This document shows, piece by piece, positions 43,967-51,797 of a stretch of DNA of 64,000 bases; positions within the stretch are counted from its first letter, which is position 1, and the number at the start of each line of letters is the position of its first letter. The stretch is from contig CAWCXA010000013.1 in assembly GCA_963799425.1 (NCBI GenBank), positions 186,001 through 250,000 on the forward strand. The letters run 5' to 3'. This stretch comes from CAVWSM01 sp963799425 (GTDB lineage: Bacteria > Actinomycetota > Actinomycetes > Jiangellales > Jiangellaceae). The notes under the pieces were generated by a model that made no database searches, was not told the origin of the DNA, and saw only the letters and a list, made by a program, of their open reading frames with translations. A program made the translations under genes and the position numbers.

Positions 43967-45933
43967 ACCTGACGGCGCTCTTCAACTGCCCGGAGGATCT
44001 CCGCGACTGCATCGTCGACCGCAACACCGTTGTTCTGCGAGCCGTCGCGATAGCGGAACGACACCGCACCCTTGGCGACGTCGTCGTCGCCGGCGAGCAA
44101 CATGTACGGCACCTTCTGCTTCTGCGCGTTGCGGATCTTCTTCTGCATCCGATCGTCGGATGAGTCGACCTCGACCCGAATCCGATGCTCGCGCAGCCGC
44201 GCGGCAACCTCCTCGAGGTACGGGACGTGCGTGTCGCTGATCGGGATGCACACCACCTGTACGGGCGCGAGCCACGCCGGGAACGCGCCCGCATAGTGCT
44301 CAAGCAGGATCCCGAAGAACCGCTCCTCCGAGCCGAACAGCGCCCGGTGGATCATGTACGGCCGCTTCCGGGTGCCATCAGCGGCCTGGTACTCGATGCC
44401 GAAGCGTCCGGGCTCCTGAAAGTCGACTTGGATCGTGGACAGCTGCCACTTGCGACCGATCGCGTCCTTGACGTGTACGTCGATCTTGGGCGCGTAGAAA
44501 GCCCCGTCACCCTCGGCGATCACGTACGACAGACCGGCCCGCTTGAGCGCCTCCTCGAGCGCGGCCTCGGCGATGTCCCACTCCTCCGGCTCCCCGACGA
44601 ACTTGTCGGGTCGGGTGGACAGGTCAGCGGTGAACTCGGTGAGCCCGTAGTCACGGAGCAGGTCGATGACGAACTGCAGCAGCGACGCCAGCTCGTCCTG
44701 CAGCTGCTCCGGGGTGCAGAAGATGTGCGAGTCGTCCTGGGTGAACCCGCGCGCCCTGGTGAGGCCGTGCACGACGCCCGACTTCTCGTACCGGTAGACC
44801 GTGCCGAACTCGAACAACCTCAGCGGCAGCTCGCGGTAGGACCGCCCCCGCGACCGGTAGATCATCAGGTGCATCGGGCAGTTCATCGGCTTCAGGTAGT
44901 AGCGCTGGCCCTCGTCGAGCACCATCGGCGGATACATGCCGTCCGCGTACCACTCGAGGTGGCCCGAGGTCAGGAACAGCTGCTCCTTGGTCAGGTGAGG
45001 GGTGTAGACGAACTCATAGCCCGCCAGCTCGTGCCGCTTCCGGGAGTACTCCTCCATCACCCGGCGGATGACCCCGCCCTTGGGGTGCCACACGGCGAGG
45101 CCCGAGCCGATCTCCTCCGGGAACGAGAACAGGTCGAGCTCGGCACCGAGTCGCCGATGGTCGCGCTTCTCCGCCTCGGCAAGGAAGTCGAGGTGCGCCT
45201 TGAGGGCGTCCTTGGACTGCCAGGCGGTGCCGTAGATGCGCTGCAGCTGCGGGTTCTTCTCGCTGCCTCGCCAGTAGGCAGCGGCGATGCGCATGAGCTT
45301 GAACGCCGGGATGTGCCGAGTGGTCGGTAGGTGCGGCCCCCGGCAGAGGTCCTTCCAGGCCAGGCTGCCGTCACGCCGTACGTTGTCGTAGATGGTGAGC
45401 TCGCCGCCGCCGACCTCGACATTGGAGCCATCGTCGGCAGAGGCCGAGCTCTTGAGGCCGATCAGCTCGAGCTTGTAGGGCTCGTCGGCAAGCTCCTTGC
45501 GCGCATCGTCATCGCTGACCGGGCGTCGGACGAAGCGCTGCCCCTCCTTGATGATCTCCTGCATGCGCTTCTCGATGCGCTTGAGGTCGTCGGGGTGGAA
45601 GGGCTGAGTGACGTCGAAGTCGTAGTAGAACCCGTTCTCGATCGGCGGCCCGATGCCCAGCTTGGCCTCGGGGAACAGCCCCTGCACCGCCTGCGCCATC
45701 ACGTGCGCGGTGGAGTGCCGGAGGATCGCCAGACCATCCGCCGAGTCGATCTCGACAGGCTCCACCTCGTCGCCGTCACCGAGCTCTTGTGCGAGGTCGC
45801 GGAGCTCCCCGTTGACCTTGGTGGCAATCACGGCGCGGTCGTCGGCAAACAGGTCGGCTGCCGTCGTACCCGTGGTCACGGTCCGTTCGGCTCGGTTGCC
45901 GGACTGGACGACGTGGACACGCAGGTCGGACAC
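43963..45933 (-). CDS. thrS: Threonyl-tRNA synthetase
   Basis: Class II synthetase of 656 residues. It has an N-terminal TGS domain (residues 1-65), an editing domain with HSTAHVMAQAVQ and DLCRGPHLPTT, and a catalytic core with zinc ligands in KPMNCPMHLMIY (Cys), QDDSHIFC (His) and MIHRALFGS (His). The anticodon-binding domain follows (VVCIPISDTHVPYLEEVA). The first 65 residues and 656-aa length are normal for the family. No T-box is evident upstream. Confidence 0.97.
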   Translation of the reverse strand: MSDLRVHVVQSGNRAERTVTTGTTAADLFADDRAVIATKVNGELRDLAQELGDGDEVEPVEIDSADGLAILRHSTAHVMAQAVQGLFPEAKLGIGPPIENGFYYDFDVTQPFHPDDLKRIEKRMQEIIKEGQRFVRRPVSDDDARKELADEPYKLELIGLKSSASADDGSNVEVGGGELTIYDNVRRDGSLAWKDLCRGPHLPTTRHIPAFKLMRIAAAYWRGSEKNPQLQRIYGTAWQSKDALKAHLDFLAEAEKRDHRRLGAELDLFSFPEEIGSGLAVWHPKGGVIRRVMEEYSRKRHELAGYEFVYTPHLTKEQLFLTSGHLEWYADGMYPPMVLDEGQRYYLKPMNCPMHLMIYRSRGRSYRELPLRLFEFGTVYRYEKSGVVHGLTRARGFTQDDSHIFCTPEQLQDELASLLQFVIDLLRDYGLTEFTADLSTRPDKFVGEPEEWDIAEAALEEALKRAGLSYVIAEGDGAFYAPKIDVHVKDAIGRKWQLSTIQVDFQEPGRFGIEYQAADGTRKRPYMIHRALFGSEERFFGILLEHYAGAFPAWLAPVQVVCIPISDTHVPYLEEVAARLREHRIRVEVDSSDDRMQKKIRNAQKQKVPYMLLAGDDDVAKGAVSFRYRDGSQNNGVAVDDAVAEILRAVEERRQV

Positions 45934-46049
45934 GGCGGGTTAGCTCCTTGGAAGGGCTCGCATGCGGACGCGTCGATGCTATCCGGCGGGCCCCGACGCG
46001 GTCGCGCCCGTTTCCCGCCGTCTGGCGCCGCCTGAGACGTACGTTTCGG

Positions 46050-46121
46050 TGGGCGATACTGGGATCGAACCAGTGACCCCTCGCGTGTGAAGCGAGTGCT
46101 CTCCCGCTGAGCTAATCGCCC
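46050..46121 (-). tRNA. tRNA-Val (CAC)
   Basis: On the minus strand GGGCGATTAGC opens the acceptor stem and GTATCGCCC closes it. The anticodon arm CTCGC-TTCACAC-GCGAG gives CAC. The T arm has GGTTCGATCC. CCA is not encoded. The T arm and acceptor match tRNA-Val(GAC) at 50.5 kb almost exactly, in the opposite orientation. Confidence 0.95.
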
Positions 46122-46155
46122 GAGTGCACGCAGAACCTTAGCGTACGAGCCGCGG

Positions 46156-46587
46156 TCACTCGGCCACGGCGTCTGGCACCACGGGGTCGATCAGGTCGGG
46201 CACACCGAACGCGCGCAACAGCAGGACTGTGCCGGCGACGACGACGACCACCGTCACGGCGGCGATGATCTGGTTACGCCGCCGCACGCGCGGGTCCAGA
46301 GCCTTTTCGGCTGTTGCGCGGACCCACTCCCGGGTCCGGTCGAGCAGCCGCTTGGCCCAGGCGAACTCAGTGGCCAAGATCGCGAGGCCGACGAACACCG
46401 CGGCCCAGCCCGGGCCAGGCAGCACCAGCATGACCAGGCCGGCCAGGATGACCAGGCCCCCGACGACAAAGACGCCTATCCGCCACGTCTGGTTGAGCGC
46501 CGTGTTGCGCCGAATGCGCTCACGAAGCCGCCGATACCACCTCTGCCGCGGCGGTGCAGAGGGTGTCTCGATGGTCGGGTCGGCCAC
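46156..46587 (-). CDS. TIGR02611-family membrane protein
   Basis: A 143-residue protein from GTG 46587. A hydrophilic basic N-terminus precedes two linked hydrophobic segments with the hallmark LVLPGPGWAAVFVGLAILATEF, cited in part (LPGPGWAAVF). A C-terminal helix follows (IIAAVTVVVVVAGTVLLL). Function unknown. The in-frame extension upstream of 46587 is low in family similarity and was left out. It is divergent from the SsgA-like gene. Confidence 0.78.
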   Translation of the reverse strand: MADPTIETPSAPPRQRWYRRLRERIRRNTALNQTWRIGVFVVGGLVILAGLVMLVLPGPGWAAVFVGLAILATEFAWAKRLLDRTREWVRATAEKALDPRVRRRNQIIAAVTVVVVVAGTVLLLRAFGVPDLIDPVVPDAVAE

Positions 46588-46843
46588 GAAGACAAGCCTA
46601 ACGGGGTGAAACCGTCGACTGCGCAGAGTTATGCGACGGACGTCACTCGTGCCACGCGGAACGTCAGCGGCTAGCGTCTCGTCCGATGTGGTGAGTCTGC
46701 TGCTGACCCAGTTGGACAAATGCCGCAGGTCCGCAGACTACGAAGCAATCGACCGCACGGGGGACCAGGAACAACTGGTCGTCCCAAGCCCGATGCCCAC
46801 CGGCAGCGGCGCGCAACATGCAGAACGGAAAGGGATCTCCGTG

Positions 46844-47266
46844 ATGGAGCACACTCAGGCCATCGTCTCCAGCGAGCTCGGCCTGCGGCTGCTCACCTCA
46901 GAGGGGGCGCTGCCCCTGCGGGCTCGGCTGCGATACACCGCCGACGACCCGTACGCCGTCGAGACGCTCTTCGACGCCGGTGAAGAGCAGCCCGTCCGCT
47001 GGGTTTTTGCCCGCGACCTGCTCGCCGAGGGTCTTTCGCGTGCCGTCGGCGAGCTCGACATAGCGGTCCGTCCCGCGCTCGACGAGCACGGGGCGGCGGC
47101 CGTCCACATCCTGCTCGACTCCCCCGACGGCCGTGCCCTGTTGGAGGGCAACGCCGACGAAGTGCGTGCCTTCATCACCAAGACCTACGAGGTCGTGCCC
47201 GCCGGTCGCGAGAGCGAGTACGTCGACGTCGAGGCCGAGCTGCTCAGCCTCCTCGGCGAGGCCTGA
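46844..47266 (+). CDS. SsgA-family sporulation/cell-division regulator (SALP)
   Basis: A 140-residue SsgA-like protein: PLRARLRYTADDPYAVETLF, VRWVFARDLLAEGLSRAVGE, then AAAVHILLDSPDGRALLEGN and VRAFITKTYEVVP. SALPs steer cell division and septum-site choice in filamentous actinobacteria (SsgB recruits FtsZ), and single copies occur in non-sporulating relatives. The start is ATG 46844 or GTG 46841, after AAAGGG. Transcribed toward a CGNR zinc-finger gene 67 bp away. Confidence 0.88.
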   Translation: MEHTQAIVSSELGLRLLTSEGALPLRARLRYTADDPYAVETLFDAGEEQPVRWVFARDLLAEGLSRAVGELDIAVRPALDEHGAAAVHILLDSPDGRALLEGNADEVRAFITKTYEVVPAGRESEYVDVEAELLSLLGEA

Positions 47267-47333
47267 CCACAGCGCCTGAGTCGGGCTACAGTTTCGCTCC
47301 ACGGCCGCGCGGTGCGGCGGATGGGAGCGATTG

Positions 47334-47891
47334 GTGATCTTCAACCACGATGTCGAGAAGTCTCTCGGCATGGTCGCGCGGTTGGTCAACACCGCTCCTG
47401 ACAGCGACGGCGTCGAGGACCTGCCAGATATCGCCGCCTTGGCGAAGCTTGTCTCGGCGGAGGAGGTCAGCGGCGTCGGGTCACTCACTGCGCAGGACCT
47501 TGCTGCCGTGCACCGCCTGCGCACTCACGCTCGGTCGATCTTCACCGCCCCGGACTTGGCCCACATGACCACGCTCGTCAACGAGCTCATGTCGACGGTG
47601 ACCATGCGGCCGCGGCTCACCGACCATGACGGTCATGAGTGGCACATCCACTACTTTGCCCCCGGCGCCACGCTGACCGAGCACCTCGCCGCCGATTCGG
47701 GCATGGCGTTCGCGCACGTGGTCGTGGCCGGCGAACACGAGCGGCTGCACGTCTGCGAGGCGCCGGTCTGCGGTCGGGTGCTCGTCGACCTGTCGCGCAA
47801 CCGGTCCAAGCGCTACTGCGACAGCCGTACCTGCGGCAACCGGCTGCACGTTGCCGCCTACCGCGAGCGACGACGGGCGGCAGCGAGCTAG
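47334..47891 (+). CDS. CGNR zinc-finger domain protein
   Basis: A 185-residue protein with an N-terminal ABATE-like region (LVNTAPDSDGVEDLPDIAAL) and a C-terminal CGNR zinc finger (CEAPVCGRVLVDLSRNRSKR then YCDSRTCGNRLHVAAYRERR) with four Cys ligands. Such proteins are presumed DNA-binding regulators. GTG 47334 is preferred because GGGAG lies just upstream; TTG 47331 is also possible. Confidence 0.88.
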   Translation: MIFNHDVEKSLGMVARLVNTAPDSDGVEDLPDIAALAKLVSAEEVSGVGSLTAQDLAAVHRLRTHARSIFTAPDLAHMTTLVNELMSTVTMRPRLTDHDGHEWHIHYFAPGATLTEHLAADSGMAFAHVVVAGEHERLHVCEAPVCGRVLVDLSRNRSKRYCDSRTCGNRLHVAAYRERRRAAAS

Positions 47892-47903
47892 ACCCTTCCC
47901 CGA

Positions 47904-48395
47904 TCAGGCCAGCGACTTGCGCAGCTGCAGGGACGTCACCTGAAAGCCGAGGCTCTGGTAGAGCCGGATGGCCGGCGCGTTGCCGCCGAAGACATTGAGC
48001 GCGATGGACGTGCAGCCCATGTCGCGCGCCTCCGTCTCGGCAGCGACCATGATGTCCCGCCCGAAGCCCTGGCCACGGGCCGCCTCCTGCACCTCGATGT
48101 CGAAGACGTACGCGGTGCCCTCCGGCCAACCTGGACCTTCGGGGGCGATCCACAATCTGCCAACGACCTGACCGGCCGCCTCGGCAACGAGCAGCCGGTG
48201 ACCTTCTGTCAGCTGCCCATCGGGAAACGCCCGTCCGAGGTCGGCCTCTGCCTTGGCCTGCGCGTCAGCCCGGTCACGGCCGCCGAACTCCGCCAGCTGG
48301 TCGGCGTAACCAGCCACGGCCCGCGCGACGTACGCCTTGGTCTCGACATCAGTCATGGGTCGCAGCGTCACTCGCTGCTCTACCGCGTTCATCAA
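47904..48395 (-). CDS. GNAT-family N-acetyltransferase
   Basis: A 163-residue acetyltransferase. The acetyl-CoA binding motif A is visible as VFDIEVQEAARGQGFGRDIM, with motif B at SIALNVFGGNAPAIRLYQSL. Substrate unknown. It overlaps the pabC-like gene by 4 bp (ATGA), so it is translated with it, although no link to folate synthesis is known. Confidence 0.88.
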   Translation of the reverse strand: MMNAVEQRVTLRPMTDVETKAYVARAVAGYADQLAEFGGRDRADAQAKAEADLGRAFPDGQLTEGHRLLVAEAAGQVVGRLWIAPEGPGWPEGTAYVFDIEVQEAARGQGFGRDIMVAAETEARDMGCTSIALNVFGGNAPAIRLYQSLGFQVTSLQLRKSLA

Positions 48396-49210
48396 GGGTC
48401 CAGATCCTCCGAGCTCCGACGGGCGAAAGTCTCGGCCACGGCACGCGTGACCGGCCCGAGCCCGTCGAGCATACGATCATCGACGGCGTGCACGCCCTGT
48501 ACGTCCCGGGTCGTTGAGACGAGAAACACCTCCTCCGCATCCTGTAGCACCGAAATGGGCAGGTCAGCCTCATGCGCGTGAGTCCACTCGATGACCAGGG
48601 CGCGCGTCACGCCGGCCAGGCAACCAGTCGACAGCGTCGGTGTGACAGCCGTTCCGTCGAGCACCACGAACACGTTGCTGCCGGTGCCCTCGCACAGCCT
48701 GCCTCGCGTGTTGGCGAAGATCGCTTCGGTGGCTTCATAACGCTGGGCGTACGCGAGGGCGACCACATTGTCGGCGTACGACGTCGTCTTCATCCCGGCC
48801 ACGGCGCTTCGCTCGTTGCGTGTCCACGGGACGGTGACCACCTTGGTTGTTGCCGGCCAAGGGTCGAGAGGACCGGCGACCACGATGAGTGTGGGTGCGT
48901 CGTCGCCCCGACCAGAGCCCATCGGCGCGGGGCCTCCGGTGTAGGTGATTCGCAGCCGTTGCAGCCCCCCCGGACCGCCGTTGAGCACCTCGCCGCATGC
49001 CTTGGCGACCAGGTCGAGGTCGGGCTCCGGCAGCGCCAGACCGCGGGCACTCGTCGCGAGCCGCCGCAGGTGCCGGGATATCGCAAACGGGGTGCCGTCC
49101 ACCACCTTGACCGTCTCGAAGACACCGTCGCCCACGGTCAGCCCATGGTCCATCACTGATACCTGGGCGGCGGCGGGGTCGACCAACGAGCCGTTCAGCC
49201 AGACGCGCAT
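48392..49210 (-). CDS. pabC: Aminodeoxychorismate lyase / class IV aminotransferase
   Basis: PLP fold-type IV enzyme of 272 residues. The conserved Lys is in AGMKTTSYADN; other blocks are MDHGLTVGDGVFETVKVVDG, IFANTRGRLCEGTGSNVFVV and TGCLAGVTRALV. Next to a PabB-like gene it most likely releases pyruvate from aminodeoxychorismate to give p-aminobenzoate. Branched-chain or D-amino acid transaminases share the fold. The start is ATG 49210 (MRVWLNG), overlapping pabB by 16 bp. Confidence 0.85.
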   Translation of the reverse strand: MRVWLNGSLVDPAAAQVSVMDHGLTVGDGVFETVKVVDGTPFAISRHLRRLATSARGLALPEPDLDLVAKACGEVLNGGPGGLQRLRITYTGGPAPMGSGRGDDAPTLIVVAGPLDPWPATTKVVTVPWTRNERSAVAGMKTTSYADNVVALAYAQRYEATEAIFANTRGRLCEGTGSNVFVVLDGTAVTPTLSTGCLAGVTRALVIEWTHAHEADLPISVLQDAEEVFLVSTTRDVQGVHAVDDRMLDGLGPVTRAVAETFARRSSEDLDP

Positions 49211-50208
49211 GACGCCAACCCTATGAGGCGCTCCGCCTTGAGCTCGGTCTCGGCCCACTCGCGGTCGGGGTCGGACCCCCAGGTGATCCCGGCGCCGGTG
49301 CCGAAGCGCAGCTCGCCGTCCCGCACCCAGAACGTACGGATCCCGACCGCCAGCTCCCCCGCGCGCCGGTCGGCGTCGACCCAGCCCACGGCACCGCAGT
49401 ACGGCCCGCGAGGGGCCGGCTCGAGCTCGCCGATGATGCGCAGCGCGCTCGACTTGGGGGCGCCAGTCACCGAGCCCGGCGGGAAGGTCGCAGCGAACAG
49501 GTCCGGCCAGCCAACCCCCTCGGCCAGTTGCGCGGTGACAGTCGACACGAGGTGGACCAGCCCGGGGTGCTTCTCGATGGCGAGGAAGTCCGCCACCGCG
49601 ACGCTTCCGGTCTCGGCGACGCGCGACAAGTCGTTGCGTACGAGGTCGACGATCATGACGTTCTCCGCCTCGTCCTTGGGCATGAGGTCCGCCTCGGTGC
49701 GGCCGGTCCCCTTGATGGGGCTGGACGCGACGCGAGCGCCGTCTCGGCGGAGGAACAGCTCGGGCGACGCGGTGACGACCTCGACGCCGGGCAGCTGCAC
49801 GACTCCCGCGTACGGGGCGGGGTTGCCCTCCCGCAGCCGGTGCGCGAGGCCGAGGAGGTCGTAGGGCGCAGCGAGCGGCGCGGCCAGCACCCTGCAGAGG
49901 TTGGCTTGGTAGACCGCGCCTGCTGCCACGTATTCACGGATCCGCCGCACTGCCGCGACGTACGCGTCTCGGTCCAACGACGACCGCCAGGCATCGATCG
50001 CAGGACCCGCCCACGGTGAGCTCGGGCGCGGGAGCGGCACCTCTCGTACGTCAGAAAAGCGCGCGCAGGAGACGCGCCCCTCGAACTCCGCTACGACGAT
50101 CCAGAAGCCTGCAGAGTCGAGTGCGGCGACGTCGTCAGTAATGTCGAGGAGGCCGGTAGCAAGCCGGCCATCGACGTACGCGAAACCGCTCTCCGGCACG
50201 CCAGCCAC
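49195..50208 (-). CDS. pabB: Aminodeoxychorismate synthase component I (chorismate-binding)
   Basis: A 337-residue chorismate-binding enzyme, short at the N-terminus as in actinobacterial PabB-like proteins. Motifs: YVAAGAVYQANLCR, SPELFLRRDG, the catalytic SSPIKGTGRTEADL, MIVDLVRNDLSRVA, TFPPGSVTGAPKSSALRII and GTGAGITWGSDP. It aminates chorismate with a glutaminase partner (PabA) not in the window. It overlaps pabC, giving a pabB-pabC-GNAT unit. The start is GTG 50208. Confidence 0.88.
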   Translation of the reverse strand: MAGVPESGFAYVDGRLATGLLDITDDVAALDSAGFWIVVAEFEGRVSCARFSDVREVPLPRPSSPWAGPAIDAWRSSLDRDAYVAAVRRIREYVAAGAVYQANLCRVLAAPLAAPYDLLGLAHRLREGNPAPYAGVVQLPGVEVVTASPELFLRRDGARVASSPIKGTGRTEADLMPKDEAENVMIVDLVRNDLSRVAETGSVAVADFLAIEKHPGLVHLVSTVTAQLAEGVGWPDLFAATFPPGSVTGAPKSSALRIIGELEPAPRGPYCGAVGWVDADRRAGELAVGIRTFWVRDGELRFGTGAGITWGSDPDREWAETELKAERLIGLASCASG

Positions 50209-50245
50209 GCTAGCCGCAAGCCCCTCACGACCGTGCGAGGGCGGT

Positions 50246-50275
50246 TTGGAGTGCGGACAACGGATCGGCTAGGGT
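50246..50275 (+). promoter_or_regulatory. Candidate promoter of the tRNA cluster
   Basis: TTGGAG (50246-50251) and TAGGGT (50270-50275) are separated by 18 bp, a good sigma-70-type match, about 50 bp ahead of tRNA-Gly. Confidence 0.6.
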
Positions 50276-50326
50276 TCTCAACGCACGCCGCACTGGGCGT
50301 CATGATCCTGGTGCGAGCGTGACCAC

Positions 50327-50399
50327 GCGGACGTAGCGCAGTTGGTAGCGCATCACCTTGCCAAGGTGAGGGTCGCGGGTTCGAGTCCCGTCGTCCGCT
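50327..50399 (+). tRNA. tRNA-Gly (GCC)
   Basis: The acceptor stem GCGGACG pairs with CGTCCGC, and CACC-TTGCCAA-GGTG gives anticodon GCC. The T arm has GGTTCGAGTCC. The discriminator is T and CCA is not encoded. First of three clustered tRNAs. Confidence 0.96.
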
Positions 50400-50423
50400 C
50401 GGAGAGGCCATGTGGCCTCGCTC

Positions 50424-50494
50424 GGTGGAGTGGCCGAGAGGCGAGGCAACGGCCTGCAAAGCCGTGTACACGGGTTCGAATCCCGTCTCCACCT
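50424..50494 (+). tRNA. tRNA-Cys (GCA)
   Basis: The acceptor GGTGGAG pairs with CTCCACC, and CGGC-CTGCAAA-GCCG gives anticodon GCA. The T arm has GGTTCGAATCC. It lies 25 bp after tRNA-Gly. Confidence 0.96.
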
Positions 50495-50507
50495 CGGCAA
50501 AATGCTC

Positions 50508-50582
50508 GGGCGATTAGCTCAGTGGGAGAGCACTTCCTTGACACGGAAGGGGTCACTGGTTCAATCCCAGTATCGCCCACCA
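50508..50582 (+). tRNA. tRNA-Val (GAC), integration target
   Basis: The acceptor GGGCGAT pairs with ATCGCCC, and CTTCC-TTGACAC-GGAAG gives anticodon GAC. A CCA end is encoded (50580-50582), unlike the other tRNAs in the window. The 3' part from the anticodon stem is duplicated at 52941-52991, so the present 3' half was probably supplied by the integrated element. Confidence 0.96.
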
Positions 50583-50583
50583 C
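50533..50583 (+). repeat. attL, left 51-bp direct repeat
   Basis: Starts in the anticodon stem (CTTCCTTGACACGG) of tRNA-Val(GAC) and runs through the encoded CCA plus one base. It is identical to 52941-52991, and flanking bases differ on both sides. Confidence 0.92.
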
Positions 50584-50602
50584 ATAAAACCGCAGGTCAG
50601 TG

Positions 50603-50636
50603 GCCGGATTCCCCAGTCGGGGAGTCCGGCTTCTTG
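50603..50636 (+). terminator. Rho-independent terminator after tRNA-Val
   Basis: GCCGGATTCCCC (50603-50614) pairs with GGGGAGTCCGGC (50619-50630) with one mismatch, and is followed by TTCTTG. It ends the tRNA transcript and belongs to the element side of attL. Confidence 0.75.
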
Positions 50637-50653
50637 CTGTTCCCACGGCCTCG

Positions 50654-50699
50654 CGGGAACATCACGGGAACAACAGGTCCGCGGGAACACACGGGAGCA
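50654..50699 (+). promoter_or_regulatory. Left cluster of CGGGAACA sites
   Basis: CGGGAACA occurs at 50654, 50665 and 50682, with a variant CGGGAGCA at 50692. The first two are 11 bp apart, the same spacing as the pair near the right end (52820, 52831). Probable arm-type integrase binding sites (inference). Confidence 0.55.
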
Positions 50700-50771
50700 C
50701 GCTGTCTCTTGCAGGCTGAGAGCAGACTCGGCATCCTCGGTGGCGCGCCTTCCCCGCGACTAGGAGCCGCC

Positions 50772-51245
50772 ATGCCCACCTGGCCCCGAGATCGCGAGAC
50801 TGCTGAAGAGCGGCGAGGCGCGCTTCACACCGCAGCAGCTGTTTTCATCACTGTCGTCGTTGTCGTCACCACGGTCGGATCCGTCGTGGTCATAATCTGG
50901 TCGCTGAGCGATCGGGATGAGCCATCGGCGTTGCCGACCGTGAGCAGCACAAGCTCACCTTCGGACACACCAGGCGCGACCGCTACCGTCACCGTCCCAG
51001 GCAGCACCCCCGACGCGGCCAGCACGGTCGTCCTCGACGTACGCATCTCCACCGGAGACGACGACGGCGGAGGACTCAACTGGTCGGCCCTCACCCTCGC
51101 CGCCCTCGGAATCGTGACCGCCGCGTTCACGGCCTTCGGCGCCTACATCGGCTACCGCAAGTCCAACAGGGACGCACACGCCCACCAGCAACCGCTACCG
51201 ACCGCCGGTGCCCCACGGCAAGGGGACGCAACAGCAGCCGAGTAG
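50772..51245 (+). CDS. Unknown two-helix membrane protein (element cargo)
   Basis: No family recognised. The 157-residue protein starts at ATG 50772 with AGGAG six bases upstream. It has a charged N-terminus (PRDRETAEERRG), a Val-rich membrane helix (AAVFITVVVVVTTVGSVVVIIW), a Ser/Thr/Pro-rich extracytoplasmic linker, then a second helix (ALTLAALGIVTAAFTAFGAYIG) and a short polar tail. The plan resembles membrane anchors of small accessory proteins. Inside the integrated element. Confidence 0.7.
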   Translation: MPTWPRDRETAEERRGALHTAAAVFITVVVVVTTVGSVVVIIWSLSDRDEPSALPTVSSTSSPSDTPGATATVTVPGSTPDAASTVVLDVRISTGDDDGGGLNWSALTLAALGIVTAAFTAFGAYIGYRKSNRDAHAHQQPLPTAGAPRQGDATAAE

Positions 51246-51326
51246 GCACACCGCAACGATGGGCCGCCGCCCACACGGATAGTCAATCGCGCGCAACAGC
51301 CGCACCTGCTCATCGTCGACGCAGGG

Positions 51327-51533
51327 CTACGACTTCCTTGTGCGGAACACGCGTCGGCCGAGGCGAGGCTGCTGCCCCGTGCCCTTACATTTCGGGCAGA
51401 TGCTGTGCGCGTAGCCGTACACCCAGCCCTGACTCTTGGGCTTCCCGTGGCACTTCGAGCAGGTCACCCACGGGTTGAGGGTCAGCGACACGAAGTAGCC
51501 GACCAGAAGGACGGCGATCACGAGCCAAACCAT
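51327..51533 (-). CDS. Small membrane-tethered zinc-ribbon protein (element cargo)
   Basis: A 68-residue protein from ATG 51533, chosen for GAGGAGG nine bases upstream. A membrane helix (MVWLVIAVLLVGYFVSLTL) is followed by a four-Cys ribbon (CSKCHG and CPKCKGTG) and a basic tail (RRVFRTRKS). The two CxxCxG motifs recall half of a DnaJ-type zinc finger. Such small proteins are frequent in actinobacterial mobile elements; function unknown. Confidence 0.65.
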   Translation of the reverse strand: MVWLVIAVLLVGYFVSLTLNPWVTCSKCHGKPKSQGWVYGYAHSICPKCKGTGQQPRLGRRVFRTRKS

Positions 51534-51797
51534 CGGTGAGCCCCTCCTCGATGTGGGTGGCGCGTGGCTCTCCCATAGTGGCTTAGATCCCCGCGCCACC
51601 CGAGCATGTTCGATCTCTCAGGCGTGGCGTAACCGCCGCGGGCCACGCTCGGCCAGCCGCCGCGCGGCGTCACCTGGTCGCGAGATTCGGCGCCTTACCG
51701 TTCCGCCGTAACGGATTCGCTCGCCGAACCGTTCTGCTTACAGAGTCGGCTGCACTGCACTGAGAGCCGGTCAGCACCTTTGGGGGATGGGGGCTAC

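Noticed and set aside
45934..46049. Search for a T-box or other riboswitch upstream of thrS
   Set aside because: The interval to the tRNA-Val gene is short and shows no T-box sequence or long leader structure.
50353..50646. Minus-strand frame reading GDTGIEPVTPSVSRK across the tRNA cluster
   Set aside because: This is the well-known false peptide from antisense translation of tRNA genes.
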